DNA of 64,000 nt from the NCBI RefSeq assembly GCF_001477495.1, contig NZ_LDTF01000015.1:33857-97856 (forward strand). The letters are read 5' to 3'. Shown in pieces: positions 9,894 through 17,525 of this stretch; the stretch's first letter is position 1; each line of letters starts with the position of its first letter. This stretch comes from Sphingomonas yabuuchiae. Lineage in GTDB: Bacteria; Pseudomonadota; Alphaproteobacteria; Sphingomonadales; Sphingomonadaceae. The position numbers and the translations under genes are program-made. The notes below the pieces were generated by a model. It made no database searches. It saw only the letters and a list, made by a program, of their open reading frames with translations, and was not told the DNA's origin.

Positions 9894-10961
9894 CTATCCC
9901 CTGTCCGTTTCTCTTGTTGTCTCACGCACCATCAGATGCGGGACGATGACCTCGTCCGCCCCGGTGGATGCGTCTCCCGAAGGTTGCTCGCGCGCGCCCG
10001 CGATCCGTGCGGCAAGCTGCGCCACGGCGCGCGCACCCATCGCCGCGATATCGATCGCGACGCTGGTCAGCGCCGGGCTCACCAGCCTTGCCAATGGAAT
10101 GTCGTCGAACCCGGCGACCGCCACCTGTTCCGGCACCGCGACGCCGTGGCGCTTCAGCGCCATCATCGCGCCGATCGCCATCATGTCGTTGGCCGCGAAG
10201 ATCGCATCCGCCTCCAGCGTTCCCGCCGCGACGCGTTCGCCGACCATGGTGCCGCTGGCCTCCAGAAAGTCGCCCTCGATCACGCTCAGGGTCGCACCTG
10301 CTTCGGCGGCGGCGGCCTCGGCGCCCGCGCGGCGCTCCTGCGCATCGAGATTGCCTGCCGGGCCGGAGATATGGACGATCCGCTTCGCCCCGCCCGCCGC
10401 CAGATGCCTCACGGCGGCGGCGGCCCCGGCGCGATTGTCGATGCGCAGGTTCAGGCTGCCGACCTGCGGCGCGCAGGCCAGGAACACTGCCGCCAGCCCG
10501 CGCGGCATATGCCGCGCCAGGACATCCGGATCGAGTTCGGGGGCCATCACCACCAGCCCGTCGACCTGCCCGCGCAGCGCCGTCAGCGTGTCGAGCCCGC
10601 GCCCGTCATGGAGCACGGTCAGCAGCAGCCCCAACCGGCGCGTGCTGGCCTCCCGGTCCATGCCGCGTAGCAGTTCGGAGAAGAATTCGCCGTGCAGATC
10701 GGGCAGCACCACGCCGATCGCGCCGGTCCGCGCCATGCTCAGGCTGCGTGCTCCGGCATGGGGGACATAACCCAGTTGCGCCGCCGCGTCCTCGACCCGT
10801 GTCCGCATCTCCGCGCGGACATGGTCGCGCCCGTTGAACACCCGCGACACCGACGCGACCGAAACGCCCGCCACCCGCGCGACGTCATGGATCGTCGCAT
10901 GGGCACCGCGCGTCGCCGGGGCAGAATCAGGTCGGGCAGGCGACATGGCCGTTGGAAGCAT
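9894..10961 (-). CDS. LacI-family transcriptional regulator
   Basis: It has an N-terminal LacI helix-turn-helix (ATIHDVARVAGVSVASVSRVFN) and a periplasmic-binding-protein-like sensor domain (GAIGVVLPDLHGEFFSELLRGMD; VAGFDDIPLARLVSPALTSV). The open frame reaches 11024, but that would put the operator sequences at 10981-11007 inside the gene. A start at 10961 or 10946 is therefore preferred; neither has an ideally spaced ribosome site (AGAGAGG lies directly before 10961). It is divergent from the GH3 gene and only 4 nt from the receptor gene downstream. It probably represses both arms of the locus until a sugar binds. Confidence 0.9.
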   Translation of the reverse strand: MLPTAMSPARPDSAPATRGAHATIHDVARVAGVSVASVSRVFNGRDHVRAEMRTRVEDAAAQLGYVPHAGARSLSMARTGAIGVVLPDLHGEFFSELLRGMDREASTRRLGLLLTVLHDGRGLDTLTALRGQVDGLVVMAPELDPDVLARHMPRGLAAVFLACAPQVGSLNLRIDNRAGAAAAVRHLAAGGAKRIVHISGPAGNLDAQERRAGAEAAAAEAGATLSVIEGDFLEASGTMVGERVAAGTLEADAIFAANDMMAIGAMMALKRHGVAVPEQVAVAGFDDIPLARLVSPALTSVAIDIAAMGARAVAQLAARIAGAREQPSGDASTGADEVIVPHLMVRETTRETDRG

Positions 10962-10980
10962 CCTCTCTGTATCGCAGGCT

Positions 10981-11007
10981 TGTAACCGCTTACAGAAACC
11001 GCTTACA
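10981..11007. promoter_or_regulatory. Tandem LacI-type operators
   Basis: TGTAACCGCTTACA (10981-10994) is a near-perfect palindrome (6 of 7 pairs) with the LacI/PurR-class layout TGTAA-N4-TTACA. It is followed at once by a second, poorer copy, GAAACCGCTTACA (10995-11007). Both lie in the divergent promoter region between the lacI-type gene and the GH3 gene, where such a repressor would control both directions. Binding is inferred. Confidence 0.65.
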
Positions 11008-11127
11008 TGAAGCGGAGATGACAATCAATCGGTCGATTGGCCGGCGTAACGAAATCTGGATGGCGGCCTGGAATATGATCCGGGCAACGGCGTAGACGGC
11101 ATGGAAATGACAGGGAAAGGGAGCAGG

Positions 11128-13383
11128 ATGGACGGGCAGGATCGGCGGATTTCACGGCGCGCATGGCTGGCCGGGGCGGGCGCGACGCTGGCATGGTCGG
11201 CCAGTCCGGCCCGCGCCCTGCTCTCCCTCGTTGCCGAACGACCGCTTCCCGCGACGGTCGAGGCGCTGATCCCGCGCATGACGCTCGCCGAAAAGGCGGG
11301 ACAGCTCAATCTGCTGGCCGCCGCCTGGGCGGGGGGCGCGGCGACCTCGCTCAACCCGGCGGGTGCGGCGTCGAGCTTCGACACGCAATTGCGCATGGTG
11401 CGCCGGGGTGAACTGACCGGCGTGTTCAACGGCAATGGCGCGGAAATGGCGCGTCGGATGCAGACCGAGGCGGTGCGCCGATCGCGGTTGAAGATCCCGC
11501 TGCTGTTCGCCGCTGACGTCATTCACGGTCTGCGCACCGTCTTCCCGGTGCCGCTCGCCGACGCGGCCAGCTTCGATCCCGATCTGGCGCGCCGGACCGC
11601 CCGCGCGGCGGCCGTCGAGGCGGCGGCGTCGGGGATCGACTGGACCTTTGCCCCCATGGTCGATATCGCCCGCGATGCCCGCTGGGGGCGGGGCGTAGAG
11701 GGAGCGGGCGAGGATGTGCTGCTCGGCCGGTTGATGGCGGCGGCGCGCGTCCAGGGGTTTCAGGGCAGCGGCCTCGCCGCGCCGGATGCCGTCGCCGCCT
11801 GCGCCAAGCATTTCGTGGCTTACGGCGCGGGCGAGGCCGGGCTCGATTACAACAGCGTCGACGTGTCGGAACGGACGCTGCGTGACATTTATTTCCCGCC
11901 CTTCCAGGCGGCGTTCGCGGCCGGAGCGCCGACCGTGATGGCCTCGTTCAACGATCTGTCGGGGATACCCGCCACCGGCAACCCATGGCTGCTCGATACC
12001 GTCCTGCGCAAGGAATGGGGGTTCGGCGGGCTCGTCGTCTCCGACTATACCGGCGACGAGGAACTGATCGCGCACGGCTTTGCCAAGGACGGACGCGACG
12101 CGGCGCGGCTGGCCTTCCTGGCCGGGGTCGACATGTCGATGCAGAGCGGCCTGTATCTCAAATATCTGCCCGATCTGGTCGAGAAGGGCGAAGTGCCGCT
12201 GGCCCGACTGGACGAGGCGGTGCGCCGCGTGCTCGCGCTCAAGGTCGCACTCGGGCTATTCGACGACCCGTTCCGCCGCATCGACCCGGCGCGCGAAAAG
12301 ACGCAGATTCGCACCCCCGCGACACTAGCGCTGGCGCGCGAGGCGGGCGCGCGCAGCATCGTCATGCTGCGTAACGAGGGCGACCTGCTCCCCCTGCCCC
12401 GCTCCGGCAAGAGGATCGCATTGATCGGACCCTTTGCGGGCGGCGGGCATGACCTGATCGGGCCATGGAACGTCTATGGCACCGACCGCGAGGCCGTCGA
12501 TCTGGTCACGGCGGTGCGTGAGGCGCTTCCCGGTGCGACCCTGGACGATGGCAGCGATGTGGCGCGTGCCGTCGCCACGGCGCGGGCCGCCGACATCGTG
12601 GTTCTCGCGATCGGCGAGACACAGAATATGTCGGGCGAGGCGCAGTCGCGCACCGAGATCACCGTACCCCCTGAGCAACAGGCACTGGCCGAGGCGATCG
12701 CAGCGACGGGCAAGCCCTATGTGGTCCTGCTGCGCACCGGGCGCGCGCTGGCGCTGACCGGCGCGGTGGCGAAGGCCCCTGCCCTGCTGGTGACATGGTT
12801 TCTGGGGTCGCAGGACGGCCCCGCCATCGCCGACATCCTGTTCGGCGCGGTGTCGCCCTCGGCGCGGCTGCCCGTATCCTTCCCGCGCGCCAACGGGCAG
12901 GTGCCCTATTATTATGCGCACCACAGCACCGGCCGCCCCAATCCGCCGGGCGCCTTGCAGCCCTATAAAGCGCACTTCCGCGATCATCCGAACAGCGCAT
13001 TGTTCCCGTTCGGGCACGGCCTGACCTATGGCGCCATGGCCTATTCGGACCTGCGCCTCAGCAGCCCGACAATGGGCGATACTCCCCTGACGATCCGCGC
13101 GACCGTCACCAATACCGGTCGCATGACGGCGACCGAAGTGGTGCAGCTCTATATCCATGACGTCGTGGCCAGCGTGACCCAGCCGGTGCGCGTGATGAAG
13201 GCCTTTACCCGCGTCACCTTGGCGCCGGGCGCGCGACAGGAGGTGACCTTCACCCTTACCCGCGCCGACCTGTCCTTCACCGGTCGCGACCTGAAGCCGA
13301 CCACCGAACCCGGCGTCTTCCGCCTCTGGGTCGCGCCATCCGCCGAGGCCGAGGGGCTTGCGGGCATGTTCACCTTGGCGTGA
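11128..13383 (+). CDS. Glycoside hydrolase family 3 beta-glucosidase (BglX-like)
   Basis: This 751-residue exported enzyme releases beta-linked glucose from oligosaccharides. The start at 11128 is chosen because GGAGCAGG lies directly upstream and it leaves the twin-arginine signal ISRRAWLAGAG near the N-terminus; an ATG at 11101 is also in frame. The N-terminal TIM barrel carries the nucleophile D306 in LVVSDYTG and the motifs KHFVAYGAGEAGLDYNS and GRGVEGAGEDVLLG. The alpha/beta sandwich and a C-terminal fibronectin-like domain (LPVSFPRANGQVPYYYAHHS; FPFGHGLTYG) complete the BglX architecture. Divergent from the LacI gene, it probably finishes breakdown of fragments made by the GH144-like enzyme. 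Confidence 0.93.
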   Translation: MDGQDRRISRRAWLAGAGATLAWSASPARALLSLVAERPLPATVEALIPRMTLAEKAGQLNLLAAAWAGGAATSLNPAGAASSFDTQLRMVRRGELTGVFNGNGAEMARRMQTEAVRRSRLKIPLLFAADVIHGLRTVFPVPLADAASFDPDLARRTARAAAVEAAASGIDWTFAPMVDIARDARWGRGVEGAGEDVLLGRLMAAARVQGFQGSGLAAPDAVAACAKHFVAYGAGEAGLDYNSVDVSERTLRDIYFPPFQAAFAAGAPTVMASFNDLSGIPATGNPWLLDTVLRKEWGFGGLVVSDYTGDEELIAHGFAKDGRDAARLAFLAGVDMSMQSGLYLKYLPDLVEKGEVPLARLDEAVRRVLALKVALGLFDDPFRRIDPAREKTQIRTPATLALAREAGARSIVMLRNEGDLLPLPRSGKRIALIGPFAGGGHDLIGPWNVYGTDREAVDLVTAVREALPGATLDDGSDVARAVATARAADIVVLAIGETQNMSGEAQSRTEITVPPEQQALAEAIAATGKPYVVLLRTGRALALTGAVAKAPALLVTWFLGSQDGPAIADILFGAVSPSARLPVSFPRANGQVPYYYAHHSTGRPNPPGALQPYKAHFRDHPNSALFPFGHGLTYGAMAYSDLRLSSPTMGDTPLTIRATVTNTGRMTATEVVQLYIHDVVASVTQPVRVMKAFTRVTLAPGARQEVTFTLTRADLSFTGRDLKPTTEPGVFRLWVAPSAEAEGLAGMFTLA

Positions 13384-13395
13384 TTGCGTCGCCCT

Positions 13396-13442
13396 CCCCT
13401 CTCCAACGCTGGGCTGGCTTGCCGCTCCGCGTTGGAGAGGGG
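13396..13442. terminator. Long hairpin, probable terminator of GH3 gene
   Basis: CCCCTCTCCAACGC (13396-13409) pairs perfectly with GCGTTGGAGAGGGG (13429-13442) around a 19-nt loop, starting 12 nt after the GH3 stop. There is no T-run, so it may act with Rho or as a 3' stabiliser. Confidence 0.5.
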
Positions 13443-13634
13443 CCGGATCGCTGCGGCACTCCGCCGCCATGCGCCGAAGCGCGTCCCGAGACGCCGTAGC
13501 CGACGCCAGTCCGATCGTGATGACATTGCATAAAACCGACGCGAGCCCCTCCCCTGACGGGGGGGGCGTTCATTTCATGTCGTCTTGCTCGCCCCCGCAT
13601 ATCGACCCAAGCAGAACGACAACCCACAAAGAAT

Positions 13635-13703
13635 AATGCAACTCATTCGCATATTTTGATTGCGCAGCTGCACCGCCGCCGATTAATGCGAATGATTGTT
13701 AAT
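13635..13703. promoter_or_regulatory. Fur-like operator region
   Basis: ATGCAACTCATTCGCAT (13636-13652) is an imperfect palindrome with ATGC/GCAT arms, and GCGAATGATTGTTAAT follows at 13689. Both resemble alphaproteobacterial Fur sites, which are rich in GCAAATGA/TCATTTGC-like arms. They lie just upstream of a heme-type TonB receptor, where iron repression is expected. Assigned by eye, so the factor could also be Irr or RirA-like. Confidence 0.45.
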
Positions 13704-13720
13704 ATCTAAAGGGGTAATTC

Positions 13721-15892
13721 ATGTTTTTGACGCTGGCCGCGATGGCAGCGCTGGGACAGCCTGTGCGCGACGAAGACGCGACGGAGCAGCGTGATGTCGT
13801 CGTCACCGCAACCCGCATACCGATCCAGGTGCAGGATGCTCCGGTGACTGTCTCGGTCAAGAACGCCGATGAGATGGCGGATGAACTCGCGACCGACATC
13901 AAGGATCTGGTCCGCTTCGAACCGGGGATCAGCGTCCGGCGTGCACCCACCCGCTTCGGCGCGGCGCAGGGTACGACGGGGCGCGCGGGAAATGAGGGCT
14001 TCGTCGTTCGTGGCATCGGTGGCAACCGCGTCCTGATCCAGGTCGACGGCGTCCGTGTCCCCTATGGCTTCAGCTTCGGCGCGCAGGATGTCGGGCGCGG
14101 CGACTATGTCGATCTGGGCCTGATCAAGTCGGTCGAGTTCCTGCGGGGGCCTGCCTCCGCCTTGTACGGCAGCGATGGTCTGGCGGGGGCGATGAGTTTC
14201 ACCACCAGCGATCCCGCCGACATTTTGGGCGACAAGGCGTTCGGCGGCTCGCTGCGGACGCAGTATAGTTCGGCGGACGAGGAATTTGCCCATTCGGGGG
14301 TCGTCGCGGGGCGCTCGGGCGCGGTGTCGGCGATGCTGGCCTATACGCGGCGCGACTTTTCCGAATTGAAGAACAAGGGCGATGTCGAAGGGACCGGCGT
14401 CACCCGGACCGCGCCCAATCCGCAGGATGGCCGCGCCAATGCGCTGCTCGGCAAGCTGGTTTGGGACGTCGCGCCCGGACATCGCCTGCGCGCCACCGGC
14501 GAGTATCTCGACAACCGCATCGAAACCGATGTGCTGACCGGCATCAACCGCAATGTCGCGGGATTGCAGGCGCGCGACACGGGCAGGCGGTGGCGCGCCG
14601 GGCTGGACTGGACCTATGACGGGGCCGGGCTCGTCCAGTCCGCGCGCGCGGCCGCCTATGTACAGGACGCGGACAACCGCCAGTTCAGCGCCGAGGACCG
14701 GGTGACTCTGGCCGACCGCACCCGGCTCAATACGCTGGAAAACCGCGTCTATGGCGGATCGGGCGAGATACGGCTGGGCTTTTCGACCGGCCCGGTCACC
14801 CACCGGCTGGTGACGGGTGCCGATATCAGCGTGCTGCGCCAGCGGGGGCTGCGCGACGGCACGGTCCCGCCGGCAGGCGAGACCTTCCCGACACGCGCCT
14901 TTCCGACGACCGACTTCACCTTGGCCGGGGCCTTTGTCGGGGATGAGATCGGAATCGGGCCGCTGACGCTGCATCCCGCCCTACGCTACGACTGGTATCG
15001 CCTGTCGCCCGATCGCGATCCGCTGTTGCCCCGATTTGTCGGCGCCGCGCAGTCGGCGGACCGGTTGAGCCCGCGCATCGGCGCGGTCCTGACCCTCGCC
15101 CCCGCCTTGCGCCTGTTCGCCAGCTATGCGCGCGGTTTCCGCGCGCCCGAGCCGGGGCAGATCAACCAGTTCTTCTCGAACCTGGCCTTTGGCTATACCT
15201 CGATCCCCAACCCGAACCTTCGCCCGGAAACCAGCGAGGCGATCGAGGCGGGACTGCGCCTGAACAGCGAGGCCGTCGACCTGTCGGCCAGCGTCTTCCG
15301 GGCCGATTATCGCGACTTTATCAGCCAGGAGGTCGTGGGCGGCACTTTCACGCCCGCCGACCCCGCCTTGTACCAGTTCGTCAATCTCGACCGCGCCAAG
15401 GTGAAGGGGGCGGAGGCCCGCTTCGAGGGGCGGGCGCGCAACGGCCTGACCGGGCAGATCGCCCTGTCCTATGCCGAGGGCGAACAGATCGCCGCCAATG
15501 ACAGCCGCAGGCCGCTCGCCACCGTCGATCCGCTCAAGCTGGTGATGGGCATCGGCTGGCGCGAGCCGGATCATGGGCGCTTCGGCGGCCAGGTCATCAT
15601 GACGCACAGCACGCGCAAGGCGGCCCGGGACACCACCGGCTTGTGCAGTACGGAATGTTTCCGACCCGCCGCCTTCACGATCCTGGACGCGACGCTGTTC
15701 GCCCGGGTGACGGACGCGCTGACGCTGCGTGCAGGCATCTTCAACCTGACCAACGCCACCTATGCCTGGTGGTCCGACGTGCGGGGCCTCGGCGTGCCGC
15801 GCCCCCTGCCCACAGGCGCCTCCGACGTGCCGCCCATCGCCTTCACCCAGCCTGGCCGCAATGCCAGCGCCTCGCTCACCCTCCGTTTCTGA
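13721..15892 (+). CDS. TonB-dependent receptor, hemoglobin/heme type
   Basis: This 723-residue outer-membrane receptor probably takes up heme or an iron chelate. The signal peptide is short (MFLTLAAMAALG) and the TonB box region is DVVVTATRIP. The plug reads VRGIGGNRVLIQVDGVRVP, then SVEFLRGPASALYGSDGLAG, as in the hemoglobin/transferrin/lactoferrin receptor family. The barrel contains the blocks FASYARGFRAPEPGQINQFF and NPNLRPETSEAIEAGLR and ends in SLTLRF. The AAAGGGG ribosome site is 6 nt before the ATG. The DUF6607 gene 13 nt downstream, a frequent neighbour of such receptors, and the Fur-like site upstream both support an iron role. Confidence 0.88.
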   Translation: MFLTLAAMAALGQPVRDEDATEQRDVVVTATRIPIQVQDAPVTVSVKNADEMADELATDIKDLVRFEPGISVRRAPTRFGAAQGTTGRAGNEGFVVRGIGGNRVLIQVDGVRVPYGFSFGAQDVGRGDYVDLGLIKSVEFLRGPASALYGSDGLAGAMSFTTSDPADILGDKAFGGSLRTQYSSADEEFAHSGVVAGRSGAVSAMLAYTRRDFSELKNKGDVEGTGVTRTAPNPQDGRANALLGKLVWDVAPGHRLRATGEYLDNRIETDVLTGINRNVAGLQARDTGRRWRAGLDWTYDGAGLVQSARAAAYVQDADNRQFSAEDRVTLADRTRLNTLENRVYGGSGEIRLGFSTGPVTHRLVTGADISVLRQRGLRDGTVPPAGETFPTRAFPTTDFTLAGAFVGDEIGIGPLTLHPALRYDWYRLSPDRDPLLPRFVGAAQSADRLSPRIGAVLTLAPALRLFASYARGFRAPEPGQINQFFSNLAFGYTSIPNPNLRPETSEAIEAGLRLNSEAVDLSASVFRADYRDFISQEVVGGTFTPADPALYQFVNLDRAKVKGAEARFEGRARNGLTGQIALSYAEGEQIAANDSRRPLATVDPLKLVMGIGWREPDHGRFGGQVIMTHSTRKAARDTTGLCSTECFRPAAFTILDATLFARVTDALTLRAGIFNLTNATYAWWSDVRGLGVPRPLPTGASDVPPIAFTQPGRNASASLTLRF

Positions 15893-15905
15893 AAAGGTCT
15901 GTCCG

Positions 15906-16880
15906 ATGAAGAACCGTTCGATGCTGATCGTCGCGGCGCTCGCGCTGCTGCCCGCCCCCGCCCTGGCTGACGGCCCTCTCCGCCAGACCGCCGTCGAGGC
16001 ACAGGCCGCCAAGGCCGCCGACCGCGCCGACATCCTGGCGATGGCCGGAACCTATAAGGTCCGCTTCGACATGCAGGAAACGACGCCCTGGGCGGCAGGC
16101 TATACGCCCCTCGACCGCAAGATTTCGGGCGGAAACGAGGTCGTTCGCGTGATCGAGGACACGCCCGACCATATCGCGCTCCAGCATCTGCTGGTGGTCG
16201 AGCATGGCGGCGAAACCCATGTCATCAAGCATTGGCGACAGGACTGGGATTACCAGCCCTCGCGCGTGCTGGTCTATGCGGGCCAGGGCAAATGGGTGTG
16301 GGAGGCCGTGCCCGAACGGATGCGCGCCGGGCGCTGGTCGCAGACGGTCTATCAGGTCGATGACAGCCCGCGTTATGCCGGATGGGGCCAGTTCGAGACG
16401 CAAGGCGGTGTCCGCCGCTGGCGATCCAACTGGACGTGGCGGCCGTTGGCCCGCCGCGATGCCGTGCGCCATCCGGTCTATGACCGCTATTACGCGATCA
16501 ACCGGCACCAGCCGACGCCGACCGGCTGGGTGCATTGGCAGGACAATATGAAGATGGGCCTGAAGGACGGCAAGCTCGTCCCCATCGTCCAGGAATCGGT
16601 GCTGAACACCTATGATCGCTTCGATGGCTTTGATGGGAAGGCGGCCGACAATTACTGGGCCAAGACGAAGGATTACTGGTCCGCCGTGCGCGCGGCCTGG
16701 AGCCGGGTGGCCGACACGAAGGGCGGCATCGCGATTCAGGAGCAGGCGGAAACCGGGACGGTCATCAGCGGTCGTCTGCTGACTATCGCCGACGACATCC
16801 GGTCGGGCAAGATGACCAGCGCGGCCGGAACGGCCGAGGCGACCGCGCTGATCGATCGGAACACCAGACGGATTGGATGA
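15906..16880 (+). CDS. DUF6607-family secreted protein
   Basis: This 324-residue protein has a signal peptide (MKNRSMLIVAALALLPAPALADG). The body matches the DUF6607 family of unknown function: AMAGTYKVRFDMQETT, HGGETHVIKHWRQDWDYQP, then TGWVHWQDNMKMG. It is rich in Trp, Tyr and His, and the HVIKHWRQDW stretch is a plausible metal or heme contact, though that is only inference. The start at 15906 is the first ATG after the receptor stop and gives the signal peptide. Cotranscription with the receptor suggests an accessory role in heme or iron uptake. It abuts the convergent OmpA-like gene with no gap. Confidence 0.8.
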   Translation: MKNRSMLIVAALALLPAPALADGPLRQTAVEAQAAKAADRADILAMAGTYKVRFDMQETTPWAAGYTPLDRKISGGNEVVRVIEDTPDHIALQHLLVVEHGGETHVIKHWRQDWDYQPSRVLVYAGQGKWVWEAVPERMRAGRWSQTVYQVDDSPRYAGWGQFETQGGVRRWRSNWTWRPLARRDAVRHPVYDRYYAINRHQPTPTGWVHWQDNMKMGLKDGKLVPIVQESVLNTYDRFDGFDGKAADNYWAKTKDYWSAVRAAWSRVADTKGGIAIQEQAETGTVISGRLLTIADDIRSGKMTSAAGTAEATALIDRNTRRIG

Positions 16881-17525
16881 TCAGGACGGATCACTGCCCT
16901 CGGCCGCCGGTGCGGCCTTGGGCAGGTCCACCTTGATCTCGACCCGGCGGTTCTTGTCGCGCCCCTCGGGATCGTCCGATCCGTCGAGCTTGCGGTTGGG
17001 AGCGATCGGCCGCGCTTCGCCTAGCGCGATGACGGTGATCCGCTCCGCCGCGACGCCCTTCTTGACCAGATAGTCCCGCGCCGCCTCGGCCCGCTTGCGC
17101 GAGGCGATCAGGTTGGAAGCATCCGAGCCGGAGGAGTCGCTATGTCCCCAGATGGTGATCGGCCCGCCCAGTGCGAGCACGGGATCGGCGGCCAGCGTGT
17201 CGAGCAAGGCCATTCCCGCCGGATCCGGCTGGGCGCCCTTGGCCGGGAACGGAACGGTCAGTTCGACCGGCTCGGCGGGCGGGGTCGGGGTGGGCGAAGG
17301 TTCGACATCCGGGCGGATGATCGATTTCTTGGCCTCTTCGGGTTCGGCCGCTGTCGCAGCGTTGCCCGGCACAGTCATATTGCTCTCGGCCTCGACATTG
17401 GCCGGGGCTTCGGCGACTTCATTCGCGGCCGGTTCGCGGCTTGGCTGACAGGCGGTGATGCCCAGCGCGATCAGGGCCGTCGCGACGGCGCGCGCGGACC
17501 GGATGGTTCCTGTCGGTATCGTCAT
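16881..17525 (-). CDS. OmpA-family peptidoglycan-binding lipoprotein
   Basis: This 214-residue protein has a lipoprotein signal (lipobox LGITAC, about residues 21-26), a Pro/Glu/Ala-rich linker (about 30-95) and a C-terminal OmpA-like domain. The domain shows ITIWGHSDSSGSDASN, the usual GHTD-type start, then SRKRAEAARDYLVKKGV and RDKNRRVEIKVD, which bind diaminopimelate in peptidoglycan. Its ATG overlaps the antiporter stop by 4 nt (ATGA), so the two are translated together. An envelope-anchored partner for an antiporter is unusual and may simply reflect shared stress expression. Confidence 0.87.
   Translation of the reverse strand: MTIPTGTIRSARAVATALIALGITACQPSREPAANEVAEAPANVEAESNMTVPGNAATAAEPEEAKKSIIRPDVEPSPTPTPPAEPVELTVPFPAKGAQPDPAGMALLDTLAADPVLALGGPITIWGHSDSSGSDASNLIASRKRAEAARDYLVKKGVAAERITVIALGEARPIAPNRKLDGSDDPEGRDKNRRVEIKVDLPKAAPAAEGSDPS

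Larger units (their letters stand above)
13384..13720. other. Intergenic region: hairpins downstream of GH3, then promoter of heme-type receptor
   Basis: No gene was seen in these 337 bases. The first part holds a long hairpin (13396-13442) and a GC-only hairpin near 13545-13667... its arms being GCCCCTCCCC and a run of eight G ending at 13566. The last 100 bases turn AT-rich and hold palindromic Fur-like sequence and the ribosome site AAAGGGG (13708-13714) for the receptor gene. Confidence 0.6.
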
